Source: Apostichopus japonicus
Lineage: Eukaryota > Echinodermata > Holothuroidea > Aspidochirotida > Stichopodidae
DNA: 64,000 nt
Reading direction: 5' to 3'
Assembly: GCF_037975245.1 (NCBI RefSeq)
Contig: NC_092570.1
Location: 13,216,501 to 13,280,500 of the forward strand
Part shown: piece after piece, positions 22,078-35,071 of the stretch
Layout: each line of letters opens with the position of its first letter
Numbering within the stretch: position 1 is the first letter of the stretch
Notes under the pieces: generated by a model
Database searches by the model: none
The model's input: the letters and a program-made list of their open reading frames with translations, nothing else
What the model was told of the DNA's origin: nothing
Made by a program: the position numbers and the translations under genes

Positions 22078-23386
22078 GTAAGTGTTAATAATATGTATCT
22101 GTAATATTGAATGGAAAATGTTATATAAGATGGTCTAGGCGATGTTTGAGACGTTATAAGACAACAATGATGTTGTAATAGGTAACGCAACTAACAGTAT
22201 TGCTGGTTTTTGGTCACATGTGTCATCATTTATATTCTTTAGAGTAACTGGAACTTTTTCGGATGTTTGCTTAAAATTCCGATTTAAATATAGTGCAGTA
22301 GCCAACAGCGGTAAAATTCATGTAGGAGTGATGTTCCCTAATAGGGCGAATGCGCGTTAAAGTAATGGCCATACCATACATAGGTTACTGGAATTATCAT
22401 TAGGTTCGGTAACAGTTTAATCACTTGGCGCGGTGTGACGGCAACGTTTACTGCATGGACCTAAAGTGCCTAGGTCTATATGCAAGAAAACGAAATAAGT
22501 TGTCCTTGTTTGGCCTCAAGCGGTGTTGCCCGTTTTAGCAAAACTTATGGGGTTAAAAAAGGGTGGAGTCGTGGTTACAAATCGACATTTTGAACTAACA
22601 ACTACATTGTGTATCGGCGGCAGCGGCAGTACAACTATACATGTATACACATGCGAACAATTAGGGCCGGTATGCAAAGTTATGGAATACGCGTAGTTAG
22701 AAACTACATTATGCATCCAGCATTTTAAACTATATAAGTGAAGGGAAGAGTTTATATATTATTACGCTCAATATAAATGTTATCTCAAAAGACGGAATAT
22801 TTACAAGCAAAATAGTTATGAAAGTTGAAGACGGGAATGAAATATGTATAGAGCTCTCCGTCTGTATATTGTGAGAAATAAACAAAAAAATTAATAGAGA
22901 GATTATTTAAAGCAATAGTTCTGCATGTACGTTTACAGTCAACTTTAAATAAAGAAAATGTTTCGATTGTTATTCACTTGTGTTATATTCCAATGTGTCT
23001 GTGACGTAATAATTAGAGGAAATATTTAAAAGGTCATTTCTTAGATTAAGAGCAAGCGCCATCTATTTATATTTCATTGTCTGCCTTTAATTCATAGTGT
23101 AGCTGAGATTTCAGCTCAGTTAATTTTTCTTTATATTTAACCAAATAAATCGTGATGTTTGTAACATATTTACCGCGGTACAGGGAATTTTGGATTACAT
23201 ATTCCCGGTTTAGCTGGCAAGTACCCGGGACTACGCATGGCTAATTAACGTATGAACAATAAAAGCGTGCCATAATATAAATGCAGTGCATGAACTGTAA
23301 TTTCTCTTAATTCGTCGCATTTTTTTCTCGATAAGTTTGCATTAATCATAACTTATGAATATATATATAATTTTTTTTAATTGCAG
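22078..23386 (+). other. intron of peptide-gene copy 3
   Basis: GTAAGT donor, TTTTTTTTAATTGCAG acceptor, 1309 bp, collinear with copies 2 and 4. Confidence 0.7.
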
Positions 23387-23560
23387 GACTAACTTTTGGT
23401 GGACTGAACAGAAACATAACGCTGTAGACCTTATCTGAGAGACTGTTGAATGGATTAGTCGTTTAGCATACAGCTGTAAACTGGTGATGGGATAATCTGT
23501 TTTGTTAACTTGTTATCATTTACTTTCCAAATGATAGCAATGCTTATTAAAGTAAAACAA
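23387..23560 (+). other. exon 2 (stop codon and 3' UTR) of peptide-gene copy 3
   Basis: GAC TAA at 23387-23392 ends the protein. ATTAAA at 23546-23551 is a likely polyadenylation signal. Confidence 0.6.
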
Positions 23561-24427
23561 TAACCATAAATGCAGTGACTGAAATCATTCATTGTAACTT
23601 CATTGGCTCAAACTCTGGGAAAATCAAATTTTATACACAACCCCTTCCCTATTCCTACCTCACACCTACACCCTTCACCCCGCCCCACCTGTCACCCTTC
23701 CAGCCCACCCAACCCCCCCCCCATCCGCTGCAAACTCAACACTTATGTCAAAGAAAGTCATATCGGGATCGAAGAGGTGAACTTTACACCAAAATAATTT
23801 GACGAATCTCAAGTTTGGGGAAAGGTTCGTTCTTTAAGGTTTTTTGTTTCTTCGTCGTTCTTTCTTTTTTTTAATTCTGTTTTTTTTTTATTCTCGAAAA
23901 ACCGCGATAAGACTCTTGCACAAAACTAATAGAACAATGAAAACAGTTAACTTTACATACGAAAATTGTAGTGGTTATGGCGGAAATATCATCTATAATG
24001 CGCCCTCTACCCTTACCGTCTTTCGATATCCTTTCTTCCAGGGTTGTGAATGAAAAAAAAAAGCCGTTCTTTCATTTCCTCATATTTCTTTCAGGTTTTC
24101 ATTTCATACGAGCATTAAAATAGTATCTGACGGCTACCCGCATTTTCGAGATCAGAAAAAAAGAACCTGTTGATATTGATGAAAAGAAAGCGTATGGATT
24201 TTAATGTCGTATGTAACTGTTTATCGTTCCAAGTTTGATGAAACTTAGACGAAATTTTTCTTATGATATAGATTATATTAGATTAATCCAGCAAAGCTAT
24301 GCTCTGAGGAGTGGAAATTTATACTAATTTATATGACAGTTAAGCTTTCACTTGACATGACAATACTTCAGTATTCAGATATCTGTGTATCTGCGAACAC
24401 TTTTATAACGGTGGCGTGCATACAAAG

Positions 24428-24472
24428 AGGGTGCGGGGTGGGGTGGTGTGTTGGTGGGGGTGGGGTGGTGTT
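24428..24472 (+). other. G-rich tract, possible G-quadruplex (unit 3)
   Basis: Same G-run pattern as 13685-13729, with no change that breaks the runs. Confidence 0.55.
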
Positions 24473-25164
24473 CCCCAAGTCCAATCGTCAGTCGGGGGAA
24501 TGGATCAGCCAGATCATCCGAGTCGTAATATTAGCTAACTTAAATAAGCATAATTTGCTTTCACAAACGACGTGACCTTCAATCTCAGAGCGAAAATTCT
24601 AGACTGCTGTGATAATCAGAAAAGGAAAGTCAGTATATCCATAAAGCTATTACGAAATAGCGCCATCCTTTATTTCGTGTAGCCGGCGTGACAGTGTAAA
24701 TTTCCCTTGGGTAGTTTTAACTATAATAGTTTAGTATAAAACACCCTACCAGATAAAATAAATCGAACCACGGTATAGTACACCAAGCAAGGGTGCATTG
24801 TAGTGCATACTAGGGAACAATGAGTTAAATTAGTGAGTGATTCCAGTAGTGAGCAATGTATTGCGCGATTCCGTTTCTCTGTTCTACAGTATTGTTTCAG
24901 TTTATTTGGGGGGAGGGGGGGGGGTGAGAAAGAAGAAGAATTTTATGATAAGAATGCAAAGAGGGGGAAAGAAACTGTCTAGGAATAAACATCAACTGCT
25001 TGCTTTTCGAATGTGGGGGGGGGGGGTATAGTACTGGTTTCTCGTGTATGATCATCCTATAGTGAGTTGCACTCATTTGAAGTAGACTGCGCCATATTAT
25101 ATGAACGCGACTTTTCGTATACGAAGATACTGCTACATTAATTGTCCTGAATGTCATGTTATTG

Positions 25165-25166
<2 letters not shown>

Positions 25167-25249
<83 letters not shown>

Positions 25250-25250
25250 A
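25167..25250. repeat. (TA)n microsatellite
   Basis: Paralogue of 14427, with one TTA break near 25238. Confidence 0.95.
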
Positions 25251-25781
25251 CGTACGATTTATATGTGCATGTTTATGAGAAATAACAGTTTTGATAACTA
25301 GATGGTTTATAACTTAGAGTGATTAAAACGATATCAATGAAAATTTTCCAATTGAAAATCCTGAATCAGAGTCCACGCTACTATATAGTTTTATCCGTGA
25401 ATTTGTGCTACCTGCTGGATCTGCATTTCTTTGCCTCGGTCTGTTGTCGTTATTGTCGCATCTTTCGAGTTTTATGAAGAAGATAATGCACTCCATATCA
25501 CAGTGAGATGTATGAATTTAAGGAATCATATAAGTGACACGTAAGGAAAGAGGGCAGCCAAGGTAATTAAACAATTTCAAATTCACGTGTGACCAATTAC
25601 AGGAAAATTTCATCTGAACCGCATAGCTATTATAACCAAATTTCCGGGTAAGCTCGTTCTACCGTTTATTTCGGTACAGTGTTTTTATAGCATTGCGTGC
25701 CTTTCATATGTCTGCTTCAGTAAGGCAGAACGTATATTACTCTGTGAAGTAGTTCATCCAGGGTGTTCATACATCGTCCTA

Positions 25782-25975
25782 CGTCCTACATCTGTGCCTG
25801 GTCTGCCTCCTTCACCACGTCCACCTCTTCCAGAACGACCTGCATCGCGTCCGTTATTACCGCCCTCTCCGTTACCTCCTCCCCCTCCGTCGCCTCTGCC
25901 ACATCCGCCCACCACCACCACCGCCGCCGCCTCCACCTCCTTCTCCCCCTCTTCCTCCGCCACCGCCATATAATC
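25782..25975. repeat. (CCX)n low-complexity tract (unit 3)
   Basis: Paralogue of 15000-15235 with about 40 bp fewer repeats. The contraction alters all reading frames. Confidence 0.6.
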
Positions 25976-26077
25976 TCAGATATTGTCTCCAAAAGTTGTA
26001 ATCTGCGTAGTCATATTGACGCTATGAGAAAGAAATAATAATCTAGTTATATATATTTTGTTTTATATATATATATA

Positions 26078-26345
26078 ATTGAGATCGCAATGAGTTGAAT
26101 CCAGAACAGTGAAAAAAACTTCCAGCCCCCACCGGGATTCGAACCGGGGCCTTCCGCTCTGTACGAGGACACCCTAACCACTAGGCTATGGACGCTGATT
26201 GTATGTTCAGAGGTTCGAAACCGGTAAGGAAGGTCGTCATTCCACTGTAGGCGTTTGTCACCTGTATCGAACAATACTAGTTCTGTTTTTGGTGACATAT
26301 TTTGCCTTACTCTAGAGATCAAACATGATGCTAACCAACTCGAAA
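26078..26345 (-). mobile_element. tRNA-like SINE, family A (unit 3)
   Basis: Paralogue of 15462. B box inverted at about 26131-26145. Confidence 0.7.
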
Positions 26346-26449
26346 TCTTCTGTGATTCCTAAAGCCGGATCTCGAAAGAGAAACTTTGAACAGACTTTAT
26401 GTTTATGCAATGGTGGTAAACGACAAAGGCAAATGAATATATATAAATG

Positions 26450-26735
26450 AAAAATCGTAATGATTTGGAAAATCAAGAACAGTGAAAAAACTCTCAGCCT
26501 CCACCGGGATTCGAACCACGGGCCTTCTGTACGCGGACACCCTAACCACTAGGCTATGGACTCTGATTGTATGTCCAGAGGTTCGAAACCGGTAAGGAAG
26601 GTCGTAATTCCACTGTAGGCGTTTGTCACCTGTATCGAACAATACTAGTTCTGTTTTTGGTGACATATTTTGCCTTACTTTAGAGATCAAACATGATGCT
26701 AACCAACTCGAAATCATTTGTGATTCCTAAAGCCG
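26450..26735 (-). mobile_element. tRNA-like SINE, family A, second copy (unit 3)
   Basis: Paralogue of 15840. B box inverted near 26509-26519. Confidence 0.7.
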
Positions 26736-26814
26736 GATCTCGAATGAGATACTTTGAACACACTTTATGTTAATGCAATGGAGGTAAACGACATTGTACA
26801 ATTATACAATTATA

Positions 26815-27985
26815 ATATAATTCAATTTACATGTTAACGTAGGATACCATGTCGCACAATAGAGGGCGTGGACACGTTTTGTACTAACATGTATAAACTC
26901 GGAATACCAATAATTTCAACGACGGTGAGATCCGAAATTATTTTATTCGTCGTAATTTTTCAGCTGCTTATCATTTATGTTAACATTTCATTTTAACGGG
27001 AAAAAAATGCAACTATAATAACAGTCTAGTGAAAGAAAATTAACGGTTATTGACAAAGTTCATGATTTTTACAAAACAAATCAAAGGCAATACATAGCTT
27101 CCCTGTGAAGTATGTAAGGTTCGAAACTTGAGCGTGGATTCAAGTAATTTACATATTTTATTCTTTCTGATTTACTTGATCATGAGATATAACATTTTGA
27201 AAACAACTACATAATTGAAGATAAAACAGTGTTTTTGTAATTATTTGATAGATTATGATCTTAGTTTGATCATCGCAACCACGACCAAAACGTAAAATGA
27301 AACACGTCATAATTGAAAACTCGACTATCTGATAATAAGGTTTCCTCTATAATGCTTTCAAGTTACCATGCACGGACAAGCTGGTATCCTTTCACCACCA
27401 CCCCAACCCCCCGACGCCCACCCTCTCACTCCCACACTGACTCCTCTACTGTAATTGTCTAGACACTAATCACTTACTTCGTGGAATTCTTGCTCTTCAA
27501 GTTCCATTTTTTTTGATGCAACAACAGACACTGAACAGGCAAGAAATACAAACCATATGTAAAAATTCATGTTGGAGGTATCGACGCAAAGTGAACGTTT
27601 TCTCTTCAAAGACAACTTTCGAAGTGCTTGACCAAACATGCATATTAGTGTCAAATGTGAAAGGTCTAATGTTAAGTCCATATGGAGAAATCCTTCTATT
27701 TAGATTGTTTATTTGTCAAAGAGCACCTGCACTCTCAGGAAAGTCAAATCGGGATCAAAAAGATGGATTTTACACCAAAAGAGTTTGACGAATCTCAAAT
27801 TTGATGGAATGTTTGTTCTCTCGTTTGCATTATTTCTTTGTCTTTCTTTTTTCATCTTTTTCTTTCTTTTCTGTTTTACTATTCTGAACTTTACATATTT
27901 AATTTGTATTTTTTATGGCCGAAATAGCCATCGACTTCGCCTTCTGAAACTACAACCACACAACTCTACTCTTTCCAGGGCAGTA
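26815..27985. repeat. AT-rich shared block of unit 3
   Basis: Collinear with 16190-17430 of unit 2. No gene recognised. Confidence 0.55.
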
Positions 27986-29135
27986 GGCCAAATTATTTTT
28001 AGGACAGAGTGCACCTCATCAAGAGGAACATTTTTGATAACAACCATCAGGTCATTCAAGGTCATTCAAGGTTGATTATGTGCAAAAAACTGCCAGCTTA
28101 TGCTATTTTTTGCAAAAACTTCTAGTCACGAAGTCTGACATGGCTGGTATGTTAGGACAAGTTGTGAATGGAGTAGGGACACATTTTCAAAAGTAACCGT
28201 AATGTGATCCAAGGTCACCAAAGGTCATTTATGGGGCAAAATGTGTTTTTTCATCAATAACTTGTGAAACTACCACTGACAGGGTCCGACATGGTTGATA
28301 TTTTGAGACTAGTTGTGAATGGGGTAAAGGATCGTTTCAAAACATAACGGTAATATGATTCAAGGTCAACAAAGGTCAATTAGGGGTCAAAAACTAGTAT
28401 TTTTTGCAATAATGTGAGAACCAAATGTCCATCAAGGTTGGGATTTTAGGACAGAGTGCACATCATCAAGGGGAAATTTTTCGATTAAAACCATTAGGTC
28501 ATTCAAGGTCATTCAAGGTTGATTATGTGCCAAAAACTCCCAACTTATGCTAATTTTTGCAACAACTTCTAGTCACGAAGTCTGACATGGCTGGTCTATT
28601 AGGACAAGTTGTGAATGAAGTAGGGACACATTTTCCAAAACAACCGTGATGTGCTCCAAGGTCACCAAAGGTCATTAATGGGTCAAAATGTGTTTTTTCC
28701 GAAAACTTGTGAAACTACCCGCTGACAGGGTTGAGAGTTACGCTATTGTAATACAATAGTCGAACTGCATTTGGGTGACCTTTGACCTCAGGTTGACCAC
28801 CAGTGACCTGTATTAGCTTCTTTCAAGTCGATTCTTTGAAGTTTCGTGGGCATATTCCAATCTAACTTGTCCATAAGTGGACTCCTCTGCAACCCTAATG
28901 TGCGAAGTTATTAGAGATTTGGTTTTGTTTTGTAATACTTGGTGTGTGGATTCATAACATTGAGTACAAGAACCCTATTGCTTTTGATGGAGGTCTGTAT
29001 AACCACGTACAGTAGACTGACCTGTGTTAGCATGCCATAGTGTTATTGTAACAGCTAGTTCTGGTTATACTAACAAGCAGAAGTCTAGTGCAATGAAGTC
29101 ATCGAAACCTCAATGCATTTTGCATTCTGGTTATA
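27986..29135. repeat. AGGTCA-rich interspersed repeat (unit 3 copy)
   Basis: Homologous to about 20430-21265 but with an additional internal copy of the module that begins GGACAGAGTGCAC (27998 and 28449). It ends with the same TGCATTCTGGTTAT block. Confidence 0.65.
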
Positions 29136-29579
29136 ATTCATCGAGCTTTCGCGGAACATTGTTACATAATGTATATATATATAAACATAAATGTATTATA
29201 TATTCATTTCGCTGAGTTCATAATATCTCGTCCGAGTTCCGACTTCACAAATAAAGTTCGGGTTGGATAGCATTTTAATTGATCTCTATATTAAGACTCA
29301 TTGCTCACGTCATACAATAGTTCCCCCAAGAGGGTCGAGCACTCGTGGATTATGATAATACTATTACTTATCTAATACTTATTGCTCCACACCATTATAA
29401 ACAGGTTAATGTCCTCCACAGCAAGAACAAATGCGACCCGTATTAAAGCCAGTTCCGGTCAGTTGTCGAATTACATCTTATGACCTAAGTGAAATGGGTA
29501 TCTAGTTTTCTAGGGTGTCTCGTCCAACAAAATCGAGAAACATAAGATGAAGAAGAATGCATTTTCCACCACCTGCACC

Positions 29580-29589
29580 TTTATATAAT
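29580..29589 (+). promoter_or_regulatory. TATA box of peptide-gene copy 4
   Basis: TTTATATAAT, 195 bp before the ATG. Confidence 0.6.
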
Positions 29590-29774
29590 AAAAACAGAAG
29601 AACTCGTATCAATGTCGTTATCTGATAAAAGGTTGTGGGATGTGCTACGTGTACCACTTATCCTTGAGAGTTTTGCTAACGAGGTCGATAGATTTTGACT
29701 TACTGAACAGTTTGACAAAGGCAACATTGCATAATCTTCTGCATATGCTGAGACATTCTGCGAACACTAGTAAA

Positions 29775-29957
29775 ATGAAGTTGCTGACCGTGTTGTTGTT
29801 GAGCTGTCTGTTGATGTCCCTGGTTTTGACCACAGACGCAAGAAGACATCCGTGCAAGAGAGGGTTAAGATTTGCCCGGCATCCCTGCCCTAAGCCTAGG
29901 GAGGCGGAGGCGGATGATCATGGAGCGTTCCAACGACGTGAAGAGAATGCTGAAGCA
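29775..29957 (+). CDS. secreted peptide precursor, copy 4, exon 1
   Basis: 61 codons to a GTAAGT donor at 29958, plus Asp-stop from exon 2 at 31299, giving 62 residues. It is the best-preserved copy. A Leu-rich signal peptide (1-20) is followed by Asp-Ala-Arg-Arg, then HPC-KRGLRFAR-HPCP with Cys27 and Cys38 enclosing a strongly basic loop, then an acidic stretch (43-49), Gln-Arg-Arg at 53-55 and the EENAEA tail. A disulfide between the two Cys and cleavage at Arg-Arg are plausible. The longer in-frame upstream extension is not used, for the reason given under copy 3. The layout (constant signal, variable core, constant tail) is typical of secreted defence, venom-like or neuropeptide families. 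Which of these applies cannot be told from the sequence. Confidence 0.75.
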
Positions 29958-31298
29958 GTAAGTGTTAATAATATGTATCTGTAATATTGAATGAAAAATG
30001 TTATATAAGATGGTCTAGGCGATGTTTGAGACGTTATAAGACAACAATGATGTTGTAATAGGTAACGCAACTAACAGTATTGCTGGTTTTTGGTCACATG
30101 TGTCATCATTTATATTCCTTAGAGTAACTGGAACTTTTTCGGATGTTTGCTTAAAATTCCGATTTAAATATAATGCAGTAGCCAACAGCGGTAAAATTCA
30201 TGCAGGAGTGATGTTCCCTAATAGGGCGAATGCGCGTTAAAGTAATTGCCATACCATACATAGGTTACTGGAATTATCATTAGGTTCGGTAACAGTTTAA
30301 ACACTTGGCGCGGTTTGACGGCATCGTTAACTGCAGGGACCTATAAGTGCCAGGTGCTATAAGTGCCTAGGTCTATGTGCAAGAAAACGAAATAATTTGT
30401 CCTCGTTTAGCCTCAAGCGGTGTTGCCCGTTTTAGCTAAAGTTATGGGGTTAACAAAATGGCGGAGTCGTGGTTACAAATCGATATTTTGAACTAACAAC
30501 TACAGTGTGCATCGACGGCAGCGGCAGTACAACTATATATGTATACACATACGAAACATTAGGGCCGGTATGCAAAGTTATGGAATACGCGAAGTTAGAA
30601 ACTACATAATGAATCCAACATTTTCACTATAAGTGACATAAGGGAAAGAGTTTATATATTTACTATTCTCAATATAAATGTTATCCTAAAAGACAGAATA
30701 TTTACAAGTAAAATAGTTATGAAAGTTGAAGACGGGTATACTTAGTGAGGGAAATAATAAATAATGAAATATGTATAGTGCTCTCCGCCTGTATATTGTG
30801 AGAAATGTACAAACATTTTATTAAAGATATTAATTAAAACAATGTACGTTTACATTTAACTTTAAATCAAGCAAATGTTTCGATTGTTATTCACTTGTCT
30901 TATATTCCAATGTTTTTGTGTCGTAATAATTGCAGGAAATATTTACAAGGTTATATCTTAGATTAAGAGCAAACGCCATCTATTTATATATTCTATTGTC
31001 TGCCTTTAATCCAGAGTGTAGCTGAGATTTCAGCTCAGTTAATATTTCTTGATATTTAACCAAATGAATCGTGATGTTTGCAATTGATTAACAGCGGTAC
31101 AGGGAATTTTGGATTACAGATTCCCGGTTTAGCTGGTTACCGGGACTACGCATGGCTAATTAACGTATGAACAATAAAAGCGTGCCATAAAATAAATGCA
31201 GTGCATGAACTTTAATTTCTCTTTATTCGTCGCATTTTATTTTTCGATAAGTTTGCATTAATCATAACTAAGGAATATATATATTTTTTTAATTGCAG
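29958..31298 (+). other. intron of peptide-gene copy 4
   Basis: GTAAGT donor, TTTTTTTAATTGCAG acceptor, 1341 bp. Confidence 0.7.
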
Positions 31299-31475
31299 GA
31301 CTAACTTTTGGTGGACTGAACAGAAACATAACGCTGTAGACCTTATCTGAGAGACTGTTGAATGGATTAGTCGTTAAGCCTACAGCTGTAAACTGGTGAT
31401 GGGAGAATCTGTTTTGTTAACTTGTTATCATTAACTTTCCAAATGATAGCAATGCTTATTAAAGTAAAACACTAA
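31299..31475 (+). other. exon 2 (stop codon and 3' UTR) of peptide-gene copy 4
   Basis: GAC TAA at 31299-31304. ATTAAA at 31458-31463 is a likely polyadenylation signal. Confidence 0.6.
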
Positions 31476-32313
31476 TCATAAATGCAGTGACTGAAATCAT
31501 TCATTGTGAACTTCATTGGCCCAAACTCTAGGAAAATCAAATTTCATACACAACTCCTTCCCCATCTCTACCTCACACCTACACCCGTCGCCCCACCCCA
31601 CTCATCGCCATATCCCTCCACCCTCCACGCCCCTGCAAACTCACCACTCATGTCAAGGAAAGTCAAATCGGGATCGATAAGGTGGATAGTACACAAAAAT
31701 AGTTTGACGAATCTCAAGTTTGAGAAAAGATTTGTTCTTTCGGGGTTTTTTGTTTCTTCGTCGTTCTTTCTTTTTTATTCTTTTTTTTTATTCTCGAAAA
31801 AACCGCGATAGGAATCTTGCACAAAACTAATAGAACCATGAATATTGATAACTTTACATACGAAAATTGTAGTGGTTATGGCGGAAATATCATCTATAAT
31901 GCGCCCTCCACCCTTACCGTCTTTCGATAACCTTTCTTCCAGGGTTGTGAATTAAACAAAAAAGGCGTTTTTTCATTTCCTCATATTTCCTCACATTAAA
32001 TAGTATCTGACGGCTTCCCGCATTTTTCAAGATCAGACACAAAAAGAACCTGTCGATATTGATGAAAAGAAAGCGTATGGATTTTAATGTCGTATATTAC
32101 CGTATATTGTTCCAAGTTTGATAACACGTAGACGAAATTCTTGTAATGTTATAGGTCTTCATTAGATAAATTCCAGCAAAGCTATGCTCTGAGGAGTGGG
32201 AATTTATACTAATTTATATGACAGTAAAGCTTTCACTTGACATGAGGATACTTCAGTATTCAGATATCTGTGTATCTGCGAACACTTTTATAACGGTGGC
32301 GTGCATACAAAGA

Positions 32314-32357
32314 GGGTGCGGGGTGGGGTGGTGTGTTGGTGGGGGTGGGGTGGTGTT
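32314..32357 (+). other. G-rich tract, possible G-quadruplex (unit 4)
   Basis: Third conserved copy of the G-run block. The poly-G further downstream (unit 2, 14163) is lost here. Confidence 0.55.
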
Positions 32358-33644
32358 CCCCAAGTCCAATAGTCAGTCGGGGAATGGATCAGCCGGGAGT
32401 ATTGTGCATTCATCCGAGTCGTAATATTAGCTAACTTAAATAAACATAATTTGCTTTCACAAACGACGTGTCGTGACCTTCGATCTCAGAGCGATAATTG
32501 TAGACTGTCGTCCTCATTCTCAGTGATAATAAGAAAAAGGAAGTAAGTATATCCTTGAAGCTATTACGAAATAGCGCCATCTATTTTTCGTGTAGCCGGC
32601 GTGACAGTGTAAATTCCCCTGGGTAGTTTTAACTATAATAGTTTAATATAAAACGCCCTACAGGATAAAATAACTCGAACCACGGTATAACACACCAAAG
32701 CAAGGGTGCATTGTAGAGCATACTAGGGAACAATGAGTTAAATTGGTGACTGGTTCCACCAATGAGCAATACATTGTGCGATTACGTTTCTCTATTCTAC
32801 TGTATTGTCTCAGTTTATTCGGGGAAATAAAGAATAAGAATTGTATTATAAGGATGCAAATTTAGAGGGGGAAAGAGACCGTCTAGGAATAAACATTAAC
32901 TGCGTGCTTTTCGAAGGGGGGGGGGGCAAATTCAAAATTCCACCTGACTGATTTAGGTATAGGGACGTGAACCGTTATGGAGGGACCAGCGAGGAATGAA
33001 TTATGCACCAGTCCTGTCATATTATATTTGTATTAAAACGAAGGATATTATTTGGTATCTCGTTGCACTCATTTTAGGTAGACTGCGCAATATTAGGTAT
33101 CGGAATGTGACTCTTCGTATTCGAAGATACTTCAACACTCATTGTCCTGGATGTCATCTCATTGTTGTAAATATACATGTAAATATACACGTAAAATACA
33201 GATGTGCATGTTTATGAGAATTAACAGTTGCGTAAACTATATGGTTTAGAACTTAGAGTGATTAAGACGATAGCAATAACAAGGAAAATTTTCCTATTGA
33301 AAATCCTGAATCAGAGTCCACGCTACTATATAGTTTTATCCTTGTGTTTGTGCTACCTGCTGGATCTGCATTTCTTTGCCTCGGTCTGTTATCGTTATTG
33401 TTGCATCTTTCGAGTTTTATGGAGAAGATAATGCACTCCATATCACAGTGAGATGTATGAGTTTAAGGAACTAGATCTGTGACACCTTTTCTGTAAGGAA
33501 AGAGGGGCGAGATAATTAAACAGTTTCAAATTCATGTCTGACCAATAATAGGAAAATTACACCTGAACCGCATAGCTATTACAACCAGATTCCCGAGTAA
33601 GCTCGTTCTACCGTTTATTTCGGTTTAGTGTTTTTTGTCGCATT

Positions 33645-33791
33645 CATAGGCGTACGAGGCGGGGGGCAGGGGGGCAGACTGCCCCCCCCCCCAAATTTCC
33701 AGAGGACAAGAAATTCGGGCAAAAGTCCTGAAAAATTCGGGCAGCCTAAGAGGAGAATTTTTTTTTATATATATATATATTATATATTATA

Positions 33792-33841
<50 letters not shown>

Positions 33842-34290
33842 GTAGCTTGCCCGAATCTTTTTCAAATTTTTGCCGGACAATTTTATGATTTTCTTTATTT
33901 AGCATCATGATGCTCGAATATTTCCGTGTAACACCACCGTAAGCGCAGTTCATCTGGGCTACCACGCTTTTTGCACGATCAATTTTTTTCTAACTAGTCA
34001 ATTGTTTACCTGGACCAAGGGTGGCGGAACCTGGGGGCACAGGGGGCACATGGCCCCAACTTTGCCTCAGGTTAAAAATGTGCCTTTTTTCTACATAAAA
34101 ATTGAGGTGCCTCAAATTGGCAAGAGACCAGGGAACCAGAATGAACACTCGGGAAGGGTCGTTTCCGGCCATCTGAGGGGTTTGTAAAACCAGAAATTTT
34201 CTTGTACGCTCCGCGCAAACCGATAGTGGCCCTCCGCTCAGACAGTCGTGCATACAACTTTGCCAATCCTGGCTACGCCCATGACTGTTA
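33645..34290. mobile_element. composite of short transposon-like sequences
   Basis: It starts near CATAGGCGTACGAGGCGGG and ends near CTGGCTACGCCCATGA. The inverse of that end (TCATGGGCGTAGCCAG) resembles the start, as in many animal inverted-repeat elements. Inside are GGGGGCAG/CTGCCCCCC hairpins, a (TA)n tract (about 33764-33838) flanked by inverted TTCGGGCA blocks, and a second element-like start at about 34017. It interrupts unit 4. No protein is encoded. Confidence 0.5.
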
Positions 34291-34633
34291 ATGAATCTCT
34301 GTGGGTCAAAATCAAAGCTATTTCGAATGGAACAAATTGTTAAGATACTAACAAGAAATAAACTCTAATTCGGAAGATTCATACATTAGCAACTACCATA
34401 ATCTCACCTCATTTTGTCTCAAAAGAAAACTTGTTCCTTGTTTCCCAATTTGCACATTGAATATTGCAGTGCTAGTATGCATATTTTTCATGAAGGGGGT
34501 GGGGGGTGTTGATGGAGTGATGTGTTTACGCAAATAATTACGCAAATAAGATAATATAATAAGAGTTAAAAATGGTACCGTACTAAATAAAAGGCTGCAT
34601 CAGTCTAATCGAATTTCTGCAAAGTGGCTTTGA

Positions 34634-34635
<2 letters not shown>

Positions 34636-34685
<50 letters not shown>
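34636..34685. repeat. (TA)n microsatellite
   Basis: About 25 TA units immediately before the hAT-type element. Confidence 0.95.
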
Positions 34686-34689
<4 letters not shown>

Positions 34690-35071
34690 CAGGGTTGTCC
34701 AACCTACGGCCCGCGGGCCACAGTTCGGCCCGCCGCAGGGTTGCGTCCGGCCCGCCAGAGATGCTCTACGGTGCGAAATTTTAGTGAGCAGATTTATTGA
34801 TAACAATTTGAAGCTATGTAATCAATCAATCGAACCTTCTGGGTCCAAAAAACTGCATACAGGTCAGTTGGTGTGACACTCTCTCAGCGGAAGGGGGGGG
34901 GCGCCTTTATTCATCTGTTTTATCAGGAAGAAAAATAAATCAGTGCGCTCCGCTCTCACATTTTGTTGCCTTGGGCTCCGGGCCAAAAAATCGAGTGTAG
35001 GGTTCATGCGGCCCCTTCCTCATCATAATCATTCCATGTGGCCCTCCTCTGCAAAAGGTTGGACAACCCTG
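34690..35071. mobile_element. non-autonomous hAT-type element
   Basis: The ends are CAGGGTTGTCCAACC (34690) and GGTTGGACAACCCTG (ending 35071), perfect 15-bp inverted repeats. CGGCCCGCGGGCC follows the left end, as is usual for hAT-family elements. The flanking octamers ATATAGAC and GATTAGAC agree only over their last five bases. It is 382 bp long with no transposase. The outer flanks also form a perfect 20-bp inverted repeat (34591-34610 and 35072-35091). Confidence 0.75.

Larger units (their letters stand above)
21269..29148. repeat. tandem unit 3 of the peptide-gene array
   Basis: Collinear with unit 2 but shorter. At about 27977 the sequence jumps from homology with 17430 to homology with 20430, so about 3 kb of unit 2 content (including the 18203 transposon) is absent. 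It carries one peptide gene and the SINE pair. Confidence 0.75.
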